From Pseudoduganella lurida (GTDB taxonomy: Bacteria > Pseudomonadota > Gammaproteobacteria > Burkholderiales > Burkholderiaceae_D), in contig NZ_VLLB01000001.1 in NCBI RefSeq assembly GCF_007830455.1, positions 1,426,001 to 1,490,000 on the forward strand: a stretch of DNA of 64,000 nucleotides, written 5' to 3'. The translations under genes and the position numbers were made by a program. This document shows, piece by piece, positions 8,464 through 16,533 of the stretch; position 1 is the first letter of the stretch, and the number at the start of each line of letters is the position of its first letter. The notes beneath the pieces are model-generated. The model was not told where the DNA came from and did no database searches. It saw nothing but the letters and a program-made list of their open reading frames with translations.

Positions 8464-9108
8464 TCAGGCCTTGACGGGGGCGATGGCCGGTTTGGCGAGC
8501 GCCGCGCCGCCGGAGACGCAGGCCGGAGCGGCCCCTGCAGATACTGATGGCGTTGCCGCTGGCGCCGTCGGTTCTCCATCTTCTCTTGAAGGTACAGGGG
8601 CGCGCCCGCCCTCCTCCATTTCGCGCAGCAGCATGAGCGCCCGCGTGTCATGCATCTCCAGCGCACGCTGCAGCGTGGTGGCCGTGTTGCAGGCATCATC
8701 GACGACGGCCAGGAAACCTTCCTGCGTGCGGCCCAGCATGTTTGAGTGGAAACCGATCGTTCGGAACAGCGCGCCGATGTCCACGCACAGGTTGCGCAGC
8801 ACGATCAGCGTGCGTTTCGTCGATTCGATGTCGTTGCGCATGCCCTGGTCCATGTCGATCAGCTCGATGCGGGCGCTCTCGTTGAGCGACAGTTCCGTAA
8901 TGGTTTCCAGCCAGCGCGAGATGCGCTGGGCGATGCGGCCGATGCGCATCGTCTTCCGCTCCATCATCATGCAGTATTGCAGGCACAGCACCCAGACCGG
9001 TACGCGCGCCAGGAAGACCGGCAGGCCGGCCTTGCGCAGCCAGTTCTCGGCACGCTTGAACCTGCGCAGCATGCCGCCGATATTGGTCAACAGCGGATCC
9101 TGTTGCAT
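8464..9108 (-). CDS. Hypothetical protein with amphipathic helices (214 aa)
   Basis: The ATG at 9108 has a strong GGAGG ribosome-binding site seven bases upstream, which fixes the start against longer frames. Residues 1-150 look helical and mixed-charge, with one hydrophobic patch (FLARVPVWVLCLQYCMMM). The last 50 residues are low-complexity Ala/Pro/Gly and probably disordered. I recognise no family. It faces the divergent CDF transporter gene across a 190-bp gap, but nothing links the two functionally. Confidence 0.65.
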   Translation of the reverse strand: MQQDPLLTNIGGMLRRFKRAENWLRKAGLPVFLARVPVWVLCLQYCMMMERKTMRIGRIAQRISRWLETITELSLNESARIELIDMDQGMRNDIESTKRTLIVLRNLCVDIGALFRTIGFHSNMLGRTQEGFLAVVDDACNTATTLQRALEMHDTRALMLLREMEEGGRAPVPSREDGEPTAPAATPSVSAGAAPACVSGGAALAKPAIAPVKA

Positions 9109-9301
9109 GGTGCCTCCATGGTGTCCAGGGCGCACGATGCGCCGGAAAAGAACTTGGAGTATAGGCAGCGTACATTGCCGCAGGCGCAAGGGGGTGCTTG
9201 ATGCAACCCAAACGTCGCTGCAAAAGTCCCTCTCCTGCGGTATCGCGTACTGGCCGCCCCTGCCGCTACACTGCTTCCCTTGACGACAGTGAAAGGCCGC
9301 T

Positions 9302-10366
9302 ATGGCGCAGGAACAACAGGCGGGAGCCGGGCAGCAACCCCGCGCGCTGCCGGAACACGCAAACGGACCGGCTGATTTGCCGGCGGCCCGGCAGGCGCCA
9401 TCGAGCCCGGCAGCGGCGGGCACCACGCCGGCTGCGGACGACGCTGCGCCGTCCGACTCGCGCAAAGTGATCTACGCGGCCATTGCCGCCAACCTGGGCA
9501 TCGCCATCTCGAAGTTCGTCGTGGCCGCGGTGACGGGCAGCGCGGCGATGCTGGCCGAAGGCATCCACTCCGCCGTCGACACGGGCAACGAACTGCTGCT
9601 GCTGATCGGCGAACGCATGAGCACCCGCGCGCCGGACCGGCGCCATCCCTTCGGCTATGGCAAGTCGGTGTATTTCTGGGCGCTGATCGTGGCGCTGTCG
9701 GTGTTCTCGCTAGGCGGCGGCCTGTCGATCTACCACGGCATCGAAGCGCTGCAGGCGCCGCCGCCACTGGAGGATCCCACCTGGAACTACGTGGTGCTGG
9801 CCGCGGCGGCCCTGTTCGAGGGCTACAGCTGGAACGTCTCCCGCAAGTCCCTGAACACGACGCGGGCGCCGGGCAGCAGCCTGTGGCAGGCCTTCCGGGC
9901 CAGCAAGGATGCCTCCGTCTTCACCGTCTTCATCGAGGACACGGCGGCGCTGCTCGGCATCGTCGTCGCGGCAGCGGGCATCGCGCTGGGCCACTGGTTC
10001 GACAACCCCTACTTCGATCCGGCCGCCTCCATCGTGATCGGCCTGCTGCTGGTGGGCGCCGCCGTCACGCTGGCGCGCGAAACGGGCGAACTGCTGGTGG
10101 GCGAAGGCGTGAACCGCGAGCAGCTCGCGCAGCTGCACACGCTGTTCGAACAGGAGCCGGCGCTCGAATCGATCGGCAAGCTGCGCACCATGCAGCTGGG
10201 ACCGGGCGACGTGCTGCTGGCGGCCTCGGTGCGCTTCCGCCGCGAGCTGCGCATGCCCGAGGTGGAGCAGGCCATTGCCCGGCTGGAGAACGCGATCGCG
10301 GCCAGCCATCCGGACATCAAGCACCTGTACTTCGAGTCGGAGGCGCTGCGGTCGGCGCTGCGCTGA
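9302..10366 (+). CDS. Cation diffusion facilitator (CDF) family transporter
   Basis: This 354-residue inner-membrane exporter moves divalent metal (Zn, Fe, Mn, Co or similar) in exchange for protons. About 50 residues of Ala/Pro-rich N-terminal extension precede the first membrane helix (VIYAAIAANLGIAISKF). The CDF metal site appears as HxxxD in AEGIHSAVDTGNELLLLIG, and a second acidic site lies in VFIEDTAALLGIVVAAAGIALGHW. A cytosolic regulatory domain occupies about the last 90 residues. The long extension is the main oddity. The family subtype, and so the metal, is uncertain; the pattern resembles the FieF-like or iron/manganese groups more than His-rich zinc exporters. Confidence 0.88.
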   Translation: MAQEQQAGAGQQPRALPEHANGPADLPAARQAPSSPAAAGTTPAADDAAPSDSRKVIYAAIAANLGIAISKFVVAAVTGSAAMLAEGIHSAVDTGNELLLLIGERMSTRAPDRRHPFGYGKSVYFWALIVALSVFSLGGGLSIYHGIEALQAPPPLEDPTWNYVVLAAAALFEGYSWNVSRKSLNTTRAPGSSLWQAFRASKDASVFTVFIEDTAALLGIVVAAAGIALGHWFDNPYFDPAASIVIGLLLVGAAVTLARETGELLVGEGVNREQLAQLHTLFEQEPALESIGKLRTMQLGPGDVLLAASVRFRRELRMPEVEQAIARLENAIAASHPDIKHLYFESEALRSALR

Positions 10367-10382
10367 CGGCAGGCGTGACAAG

Positions 10383-10548
10383 GCGCTGTCGCCGCAGCCG
10401 GTGGAATCCGGGGCGCGCTGCCGTGACAGCCGCTGGCCATTCCACAGCTTCCGGTGACAGCACCAAAAAGCGCTGTCACCGCAGCCGGCGGAGTCGGGCG
10501 CGCCATCGCGGCGGCCGCCGGCCGTTCCACGGCTTGCGGTGACAGCGC
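10383..10548. repeat. Two tandem copies of an ~80-bp palindromic repeat
   Basis: Copy 1 runs about 10383-10462 and copy 2 about 10470-10548. Each begins GCGCTGTC(A/G)CCGCAGCCGG and ends CGGTGACAGC, so each unit is itself an imperfect inverted repeat with ends of the form GCGCTGTCACCGCA/TGCGGTGACAGCGC. The arms and the central GGCC(A/G)TTCCAC block are well kept while the middle differs. They sit between the convergent CDF and Gln-rich protein genes. Confidence 0.8.
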
Positions 10549-10550
10549 AT

Positions 10551-10578
10551 AAAAAAACGGACGGCCACCAGTGACCGC
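10551..10578 (-). terminator. Rho-independent terminator
   Basis: On the minus strand a CGGTCA/TGGCCG stem with a G-U pair and a four-base loop is followed by a run of seven T. It lies 25 bp past the stop of the Gln-rich gene. Confidence 0.6.
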
Positions 10579-10601
10579 CTGCCTGTGCCGAACGCCTTGC
10601 G

Positions 10602-11282
10602 TTACGGTTTCTGGCCGCCCGTGTCCTTGCCCAGCGAACCGGCCACGGCTTCGGCCAGCTTGTCGCCATGGGGTCCCTTGGCGGTCTCTTCCAGGCTGCC
10701 GACACTGCGCGCCTGGTCCGACTGCTGGTCGAGGCTGACTTCCTCGGCCACATCGTAGCGGCCATCGGTCTCGCCTTCGTCCGGCAGCAGGCCTTCCGAG
10801 CGTGCGCCCGTGTCGCCTTGCGCATTGCCGGCATCGGACTGCGTGCCCTGCTGATTGCCCTGCTGGCCGTCGGGCTGGCGCTGCTGCTGTTGCTGGCCTT
10901 TCCGCGACGGAGCTTGCCCCGACTGACTCTGCTGCGACTGACTCTGCTGCGGCTGGCCTTGCTGCTGCTGGCCCGCCGGCTGTGCGCTCTGGCGGTTGCC
11001 GCCATTGCCCATGTGCTGGTCGTCCGCGCGGCTGTCCTCTTCCCGCGTGTTGTTGGCCGAGCCTTGCGCGACGGGTGGCTGGCCCAGGCCCGGGCCGCCG
11101 ACGGAGTCGTCCAGGCCGCTGCCCATCGACTTGCTGGCGCCTTGCGGTGGCGGGTCATTGTAGTCCGCACTGTGGGGCACGGCGTCGCCGACGATTTTCT
11201 TCGCGTCTTCCGGCGGGATCGAATCCGGCAGCTGGGTATGGATGGGCGGCTGGCCCGGACGGTTGTTGTCGTCGTTTTGCAT
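10602..11282 (-). CDS. Gln-rich low-complexity hypothetical protein (226 aa)
   Basis: The ATG at 11282 has an AAGGAGG ribosome-binding site on the minus strand, so the longer frame starting near 11408 is unlikely. The protein is strongly hydrophilic. Residues 1-90 are Asp/Pro/Gly-rich, residues 90-150 are dominated by Gln, Ser and Gly runs, and the last 60 residues are acidic (DEGETDGRYDVAEEVSLDQQ). No signal peptide or membrane segment is seen. It is probably an intrinsically disordered cytosolic protein. The function is unknown; stress-related disordered proteins of this look are common in soil beta-proteobacteria, but that is only an analogy. Confidence 0.65.
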   Translation of the reverse strand: MQNDDNNRPGQPPIHTQLPDSIPPEDAKKIVGDAVPHSADYNDPPPQGASKSMGSGLDDSVGGPGLGQPPVAQGSANNTREEDSRADDQHMGNGGNRQSAQPAGQQQQGQPQQSQSQQSQSGQAPSRKGQQQQQRQPDGQQGNQQGTQSDAGNAQGDTGARSEGLLPDEGETDGRYDVAEEVSLDQQSDQARSVGSLEETAKGPHGDKLAEAVAGSLGKDTGGQKP

Positions 11283-11431
11283 GATGCCTCCTTGAGCTGC
11301 GCTGGTTGTCTGATTGGCTATCTTAGACGAAACGATTTTTTCGCAGCACGGCATTGCCGCGCCACAAAATTGTTTTGCCGACAGGTCAGAAAGTGTGGGC
11401 AGGGCCACCCGAACGGGCGTACAGTCGGCTC

Positions 11432-12796
11432 ATGAGCTTGTTATCGACCGTGCCGGCCGCGACCGGCGCCGTCCATGCCGTCTCGGACTGGCCCTACCTG
11501 GAAATGCTGACGCGCTTTGCGCTGGCGCTCGCCCTCGGCCTGCTGATCGGGCTCGAACGGGAACGCCGCAAGAAGGAAGCGGGCCTGCGCACGTTCGGCT
11601 TCATCGCGCTGCTGGGCGCCGTGGCTGCTTCCCTCGGCGACACCTACGCCTACATCATCCTGGGCCTGACGGGCCTGCTGACGATCTTCCTGAACATCCA
11701 GGACCTGCGCACCCACGCGGGCACCGAGCTGACGACCTCCGCGGCCATGCTCGTCACCTGCATCGCCGGCATCCTGTGCGGCAAGGGCCATACGCTGACA
11801 CCCGCCGCGATCATGATCTGCTCCACCGCGCTGCTGGCATGGAAGGACATCCTGCAGGGCTTCTCGGTGGGCCTGACGGAAGGCGAACTGCGTTCCGCCC
11901 TGCTGCTGGCCATTCTCGCCATCGTCATCTATCCGGCGCTGCCGACGGGCAGCCTGGGGCCGATGGGCCTGATCCAGCCGCGTGCCGCCTGGGCGACGGT
12001 GATCCTGATCGCGGGCATCGGCTTCGTCAACTACGTGCTGTGGAAAACCTACGGCACCCGCGGCGTGGCGATCGCCGGCTTCCTTGGCGGTCTCGTCAAC
12101 AGCAGCGTCACCGTCAACGAACTGGCCTCGCGTGTCAGCGGCAATGCGGCCGGTGCCGTGGCAGCGGCCGCCTACCGCGGCATCCTGCTGGCAACGGCGG
12201 CCATGGTGGTACGCAACGCGGTGATCCTGGCCCTGCTGGCCCCGGCGGTCGCCGTGGCCGGTACCGGCGCCTTTGCCGCGATGCTGGCCGCCAGCGCATT
12301 CTTCATCTCCACCCGGCGCGGCAAGCCGGTGCCGGTCACCGCCGACGTGCCAGCCACGCAGGACAACCAGATCGTGCTGCCGTTCTCGCTGTGGAGCGCC
12401 CTGAAGTACGGGCTGATCTTCCTGCTGCTGCACATCGTGGGCGTGCTGACGCAGAAGTACTTCGGCAACGTGGGCTTCTACGTGGTGAGCCTGATTGGCG
12501 GCACGGTGTCGAGCGCCAGCGCGGTGGCCGCCGCCGCCAGCCTGGCCGCCGATGGCAAGCTGTCGCTGGACGCCGCCGCCACCGGCGCCGTCATCGCCTC
12601 GCTGGCCAGCGTGGCCATCAACCTGCCCTTCGTGCTGCGGGTGCCGAACCGGCGCTTCGTGCTGGCGATCGCCGTGGCGATGGGCGTGATCGCGGCGGGC
12701 GGCCTGGTTGGCCTGCTGCTCGGCGAGCCGCTGGCCGCCATGGTCAATGGCTATTTCCCGGAGCTAACGCAGATCCGCCCCGGCCCGGCATCCTGA
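11432..12796 (+). CDS. MgtC/SapB family membrane protein with DUF4010 domain
   Basis: This 454-residue inner-membrane protein opens with an MgtC/SapB-like segment (residues 20-140), including the characteristic LGLLIGLERERRKKEAGLRTF and FIALLGA. The rest is a DUF4010-type multi-helix domain, about 11-13 membrane spans in total. MgtC relatives influence magnesium homeostasis and virulence in pathogens, but the transport role of the DUF4010 subfamily is not established. The ATG at 11432 is chosen because the 26 upstream in-frame codons do not look coding and the hydrophobic N-terminus follows at once. It is divergent from the Gln-rich gene. Confidence 0.85.
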   Translation: MSLLSTVPAATGAVHAVSDWPYLEMLTRFALALALGLLIGLERERRKKEAGLRTFGFIALLGAVAASLGDTYAYIILGLTGLLTIFLNIQDLRTHAGTELTTSAAMLVTCIAGILCGKGHTLTPAAIMICSTALLAWKDILQGFSVGLTEGELRSALLLAILAIVIYPALPTGSLGPMGLIQPRAAWATVILIAGIGFVNYVLWKTYGTRGVAIAGFLGGLVNSSVTVNELASRVSGNAAGAVAAAAYRGILLATAAMVVRNAVILALLAPAVAVAGTGAFAAMLAASAFFISTRRGKPVPVTADVPATQDNQIVLPFSLWSALKYGLIFLLLHIVGVLTQKYFGNVGFYVVSLIGGTVSSASAVAAAASLAADGKLSLDAAATGAVIASLASVAINLPFVLRVPNRRFVLAIAVAMGVIAAGGLVGLLLGEPLAAMVNGYFPELTQIRPGPAS

Positions 12797-12928
12797 TCTC
12801 CCGCCTTGCCGTGACGCGTCGGTACCACACTGATGTGTTGCGATGGCTCACGGAATGCGCCTTTTGGCGAACTCTGCAGACTTTCACGCTGCTAGGATGG
12901 ATCTCTCCATCTCTCCCCCGAGGCCGCC

Positions 12929-13468
12929 ATGGTCAGATTACTTGCCTGTGCCACCCTGCTGGCATGCGCCGCCGTCGCGCACGCGGAAACCTGGCACTTC
13001 ACCTACCAGGGCTTTCACGATACGGTCACCGACACCTTCACTGCCGACCGCCGGCTGGATGGTGCCTTCACGGGCACGGACCACGATCGCGACGGTGTCC
13101 TCACGCGCAGCGAGATCTCCTCTCTGGTCCTGCACGGCCACGACTACGTCGCCTGCGAAGCCGACAGCAACGAGTACTACCACTGCGGCGCCGATGCATT
13201 TTCCTATGCGCTCACCGGCGCACTGCATTTCTCGGCGGGCGAATATGGCAGCGACCCCGAGGGATGGGTGGGCGGCGGGCATTACTACATCGCCGGCGAC
13301 GGCGAATACGGCTACCGCTACACGCCTGCCGCTTAGGAGGAATGGTCCTACCTGTGGACGCCGCAGACCACGTTCACGATCTCGCCGGCGCCGGAGCCTG
13401 CCACATGGTTGCTGATGCTGGCCGGATTGCCGGTGGCGTGATGGGTGTCCCGGCGGCGCCGGCACTGA
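12929..13468 (+). pseudogene. PEP-CTERM exported protein gene with two in-frame stop codons
   Basis: The frame opens with a signal peptide (LLACATLLACAAVAHA) and a 115-residue Asp/Gly/Tyr-rich mature region, then meets TAG at 13334-13336. Without a frame change it continues as EEWSYLWTPQTTFTISPAPEP and ATWLLMLAGLPVA, meets TGA at 13439-13441, then reads WVSRRRRH and stops at 13466-13468. The reading past the first stop is a textbook PEP-CTERM tail: a Pro-Glu-Pro motif, a membrane helix and an Arg cluster. The native protein would be 179 codons long. Without the tail the 135-residue product would be secreted but not sorted. It is either a young pseudogene or a read-through product. Confidence 0.75.
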
Positions 13469-13545
13469 AGCGGCGCGGGATCACGCTCGGCTGTCATGTC
13501 CTGATGCCATCGTGTAAGCTTGCGGAACGCCCCGGAAGCATGCCC

Positions 13546-13746
13546 ATGGAAAAAGACCGCCGCTCCCAACCGAACCAGCCCCTGACCGAAGCCGTCGACG
13601 CAACCGTCGAACTCATGCCCAACATCAACCGCCGCCAGGCCGCGCTGGTCATGGCCCGCGATGGCGTACCGCCCCGCGTGATTCGCCGCATCATCGACGA
13701 GCCCGAGCATCGGCGTGCCACCGACAAGGACGACGACCTGACGTGA
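13546..13746 (+). CDS. Small hypothetical protein (66 aa)
   Basis: This small charged protein has a GGAAG ribosome-binding site seven bases before the ATG at 13546; the ATG six bases earlier is too close to that site. The sequence has two short helical stretches (LTEAVDATVELM and RRQAALVMARDGVPPRVIRRII), which could suit a small nucleic-acid-binding or regulatory protein. I do not recognise a family. The last 12 residues are highly charged (RRATDKDDDLT). A GC-rich inverted repeat (CCCGGCC/GGCCGGG at 13748-13767) follows the stop. Confidence 0.55.
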   Translation: MEKDRRSQPNQPLTEAVDATVELMPNINRRQAALVMARDGVPPRVIRRIIDEPEHRRATDKDDDLT

Positions 13747-13820
13747 TCCCGGCCATGGAAGGCCGGGCTGCTCCCCTTCCCGGCGTCCGCACGGCCGTGC
13801 CCACCAGCCTCCCGCTAGCG

Positions 13821-13904
13821 CCTTCTTTGCAACCTTCTTTGCAAGCTTCTTCGCAGTCTGCTTTGCAGTCTTCTTCGCAGTCTGCTTTGCAGTCTTCTTC
13901 GCAG
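13821..13904. repeat. 12-bp tandem repeat array (7 units)
   Basis: Seven units of 12 bp run without gaps. The last four form a perfect 24-bp duplication (13857-13880 and 13881-13904). On the minus strand, in the frame starting at an ATG at 13959, the array codes for A-K-[KQ]-[TLVA] four-residue units, giving a Lys/Ala-rich basic stretch like histone H1-type tails. The surrounding frame does not look like a complete gene and overlaps the 66-aa gene on the other strand. The array is best read as a microsatellite within a remnant, or as a short basic-peptide gene. Confidence 0.75.
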
Positions 13905-14082
13905 CCTTCGGCGGCGGTTTCGTCACAGCCTGTGACTGCCTGGCTGCCTGCCACGCCATCCCTTGCTGGCGATCTGTTGCGGCTTCATGGCATTTTTAGC
14001 ATTGCACGATCGGATTGCGCAGCAACAGGACTACCATCGGACTTGCACGCCAGCCCGGTATCTTGTCTTCGAGGAGCCATCC

Positions 14083-15006
14083 ATGCGCAGCCTGTTCATC
14101 TCCCTCCCGGCAATCTGCGGCATCCTCAGTGGCACGGTGAACGGGGCACCCGTGCAATCGAGCTTCGCGGCGGATGCCTTTTCCAGCACCTACGACTGCC
14201 GCTACCGCGCCGATACCGGCAAATGCGCCTTGTATCCGGGTGCCATCACGCCGAACGGCACGTCGACGCGCTGGCCCACGGGCGCCAGCTCCAGTGCGGC
14301 CGATGCGCGGGGACAGGCCTGGTCCCTCGCGACTGCCGATGCAGCCTCCTACCTGCCGGAACTCAAGGCGTATGCGTCCAGCGCTGCGGACTATGTGAAT
14401 CCCTCCGGCGGCACGAGCATGGCGGATGCGAACGTGTGGGCCGTGCAAGGGTATCGCTACACGGGCGCCACGCCCTTCACCCTGACTGTGACGGCGCGAC
14501 TGGACGCCGTCTTTTCCGGTGCCGCCGGCAACCATGCCGACAACCACTCGCTGCTGGCGGTCAGCCTGTTCGACACAGACGGCTATACGTTCGACTATGA
14601 TCCGGCCAGGCCGGGCGGCGGCACCTGCCCCATCACCGGCATGATGGCCAGTCCGAACCCCGGGTGCGCCCACACCCCGGAGGTCTTCGCCCACCACGAT
14701 GAATTCCTGCGTGACAGCGGCGCCATCACCGTCACGCTGTCCTACCTGCTCAAGCCCGGCCAGGCCTTCTATGTCGGCGCCTACGTCGATGCCAATGTCT
14801 GCTGCGGTGGCATCGTGGACTCGTCCAATACACTGACGATGCAGTTCAACGATGCCTCCCTGCTGGTGGATTATCCCGTGACGCTCGTGCCCGAAGCGCA
14901 GACCTGGCTGATGCTGCTGGGGGGATTGACGGTCCTCGCCTGGTCGAGACACCGTCCCGTGCTGGCCAGCATCTGCCGCCATCACCAGCCGGGACGCGCC
15001 AGCTAG
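14083..15006 (+). CDS. PEP-CTERM sorting-domain exported protein
   Basis: This 307-residue protein has a signal peptide (LFISLPAICGILSGTVNGAP), a long Thr/Ser/Asp/Tyr-rich mature part with several cysteines, and a C-terminal PEP-CTERM-like tail: VPEAQTW, a hydrophobic helix (LMLLGGLTVLAW) and Arg/His residues. In bacteria with exosortase such tails direct processing and surface release, often with an exopolysaccharide. The motif here is PEA instead of PEP, and the protein runs 23 residues past the helix, longer than usual. The ATG at 14083 follows a GAGGAG site; an upstream in-frame ATG at 13963 lacks one. Its stop overlaps the convergent 15003 gene by 4 bp. Confidence 0.72.
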   Translation: MRSLFISLPAICGILSGTVNGAPVQSSFAADAFSSTYDCRYRADTGKCALYPGAITPNGTSTRWPTGASSSAADARGQAWSLATADAASYLPELKAYASSAADYVNPSGGTSMADANVWAVQGYRYTGATPFTLTVTARLDAVFSGAAGNHADNHSLLAVSLFDTDGYTFDYDPARPGGGTCPITGMMASPNPGCAHTPEVFAHHDEFLRDSGAITVTLSYLLKPGQAFYVGAYVDANVCCGGIVDSSNTLTMQFNDASLLVDYPVTLVPEAQTWLMLLGGLTVLAWSRHRPVLASICRHHQPGRAS

Positions 15007-15614
15007 ACCGCCGCCGCCCTGCGCGAGCGCCGGCGCAGGACCATGCCGCTCACGCCCAGGCCGGCCATGAGCATTGCCCACGACGACGGTTCCGGAACCG
15101 GTGCCGTCACACCGGGCAGATAGCTTATGTTGTCGATGACAAAGGCGGTATCGTCGAGCGAATGAATCCCGATGGACATGATCGTGACGTTCGGATTCTC
15201 GAATTGCACGAGCTGCTCGTCCAGCGGAATGCCATTGGCAAACGCGATACCGGTCTGGTGAAGCTCGACCACCTCCCCCTGGAAAACAACGGTGGCGTTG
15301 ATGTCGAAGATGTACTGGGTCGTGGAATCCACGTCACCGGAGAAGGTGAAGCGCAGCATTCTGGCACCCGTTTCAAACGACAGTGCCATCGCGCCCATGC
15401 AGCTGCCATCGGCTGCGCCGCATAGAGCATTGCCCGTGCCAATGTCCGTGACCAGCAGTTCAGCAGGTGACAGGAATGTCGCGTCGCCAATCGAGAAGCC
15501 GGAAGGAAGGACCGTGCCGCCCGCCATGCCTTCAAAATCGATGGTCGCTGCGTGCGCGGTGGAGAATGCAAAAAGGGTGAACAGGGCTGCTGCAAGTGAA
15601 GATGTCAATTTCAT
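15003..15614 (-). CDS. PEP-CTERM sorting-domain exported protein
   Basis: This 203-residue protein starts with a signal peptide (SLAAALFTLFAFSTAHA) and ends with a canonical PEP-CTERM domain: VPEPSSWAMLMAGLGVSG, then RRRSRR. The mature region, from TIDFEGMAGGTVLPSGF, resembles the beta-sandwich domains common in these proteins, which often start with an IDFE-like strand. The frame is open to 15926, but the signal peptide fixes the start at 15614, and the upstream segment is lower in GC and lacks a second gene signature. It converges on the 14083 gene with a 4-bp stop overlap. Confidence 0.85.
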   Translation of the reverse strand: MKLTSSLAAALFTLFAFSTAHAATIDFEGMAGGTVLPSGFSIGDATFLSPAELLVTDIGTGNALCGAADGSCMGAMALSFETGARMLRFTFSGDVDSTTQYIFDINATVVFQGEVVELHQTGIAFANGIPLDEQLVQFENPNVTIMSIGIHSLDDTAFVIDNISYLPGVTAPVPEPSSWAMLMAGLGVSGMVLRRRSRRAAAV

Positions 15615-16275
15615 GGATGGCCTCTGGTTGGATGACGGATGCGAGGTCGGGCGGCCGATCCGGCACCGGCGCCAGCCTCGATACATATGCGTGCTTCCAC
15701 CATCTTCCAACGAGCCGCCGATACTGAACCCTGCCTCGCTCGCGTTTTGCCACGCAAACCCAACTGCCGAGACATTAATATTCGAATCCGTACAGTAAAT
15801 CATGGCAGCCCATGGAGCGCCGGGCAAAAACTGTGATGGCGGTTCTACGACATTAATGCCTGCAGCAACAGTTTCAATATCCGGCACTCCCAATAGCGCA
15901 ATGCCGTTTCCGGAGACAGCCACCATGGTTTATTGAAAAGACAGAACTGGCGGCATTCAGGTTGAAACTGTCCCGAGTGTAGGCCGGGCTTGAAACCTGG
16001 TCAAGCATTGTGGACGGCTCGGGGGAAGAACGGAAATAAAGTCGGCACGGCGGCACGACGCCCCCTTCGATAATATATCCGGGAAATCAGGCATTCATGA
16101 CGCAGGAAGAAATTGGAATTTCAGATGATCAATAAATACCATCAATCGCGAGAAACCATTATTCGCCGATGACAATACCTCGTCCTTATTCTTTTTAGAA
16201 AGGAACTCAGCAATTCGATGGGTTTCAGGGGTTATGGCAATGCCTGCCAGGGAAGATACGCCGTCGCCAGGGACG
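15615..16275. other. AT-richer intergenic region with possible decayed coding sequence
   Basis: GC content falls clearly between about 15700 and 16260. On the minus strand a stop-free frame of about 60 codons ends at a TGA near 16095 and reads like protein (for example ITPETHRIAEFLSKKNKDEV), but it has no start and lies just past the terminator of tRNA-Ser. A second minus-strand frame, 15615-15926, runs in phase into the PEP-CTERM gene. No complete gene is visible. Remnants of DNA inserted beside the tRNA are one explanation. Confidence 0.4.
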
Positions 16276-16308
16276 AAAAAAAGCCCCGGAATGCCTGGGG
16301 CTCTTTTT
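16276..16308 (-). terminator. Terminator downstream of tRNA-Ser
   Basis: A GC stem (AGCCCC and GGGGCT with an extended CC/GG pair) is followed on the minus strand by a run of seven T. It begins about 10 bp past the tRNA 3' end. Confidence 0.8.
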
Positions 16309-16317
16309 AAGCATGCT

Positions 16318-16407
16318 TGGCGGAAGCGGTGAGATTCGAACTCACGAACGGTTTAACCCGTCGGCAGTTTTCAAGACTGCTGCCTTCAACCACTCGGCCA
16401 CGCTTCC
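16318..16407 (-). tRNA. tRNA-Ser (anticodon UGA)
   Basis: The 90-nt gene includes an encoded 3' CCA. The acceptor ends GGAAGCG and CGCTTCC pair perfectly. The anticodon loop reads CTTGAAA with anticodon TGA, which decodes UCA and UCG-type serine codons. A long variable arm (GCCGACGGGTTAAACCGTTC region) is typical of class II serine tRNAs, and the T-arm has GTTCGAATC. The sequence is intact. Confidence 0.97.
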
Positions 16408-16533
16408 TGTCTGTGCGCGAAGGGCGATGCCTTCGGGTGCCCGCATTATACAGAAATCATTGCTCGCCGCCAGAGCGGCACGCCGCCAGGCTGATGTGCC
16501 GCCCGGAACGCACTGCCACGCGGCGGGCGCAGA

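Noticed and set aside
13348..13959. 203-codon minus-strand frame containing the Lys-rich repeat
   Set aside because: Only the first 50 codons have a meaningful pattern, and the rest is antisense to the 66-aa gene and the PEP-CTERM tail; reported as a repeat only.
15615..15926. In-frame extension upstream of the PEP-CTERM gene at 15003
   Set aside because: The signal peptide at 15614 fixes the start and the extension has no ribosome-binding site; a separate gene would need its own stop.
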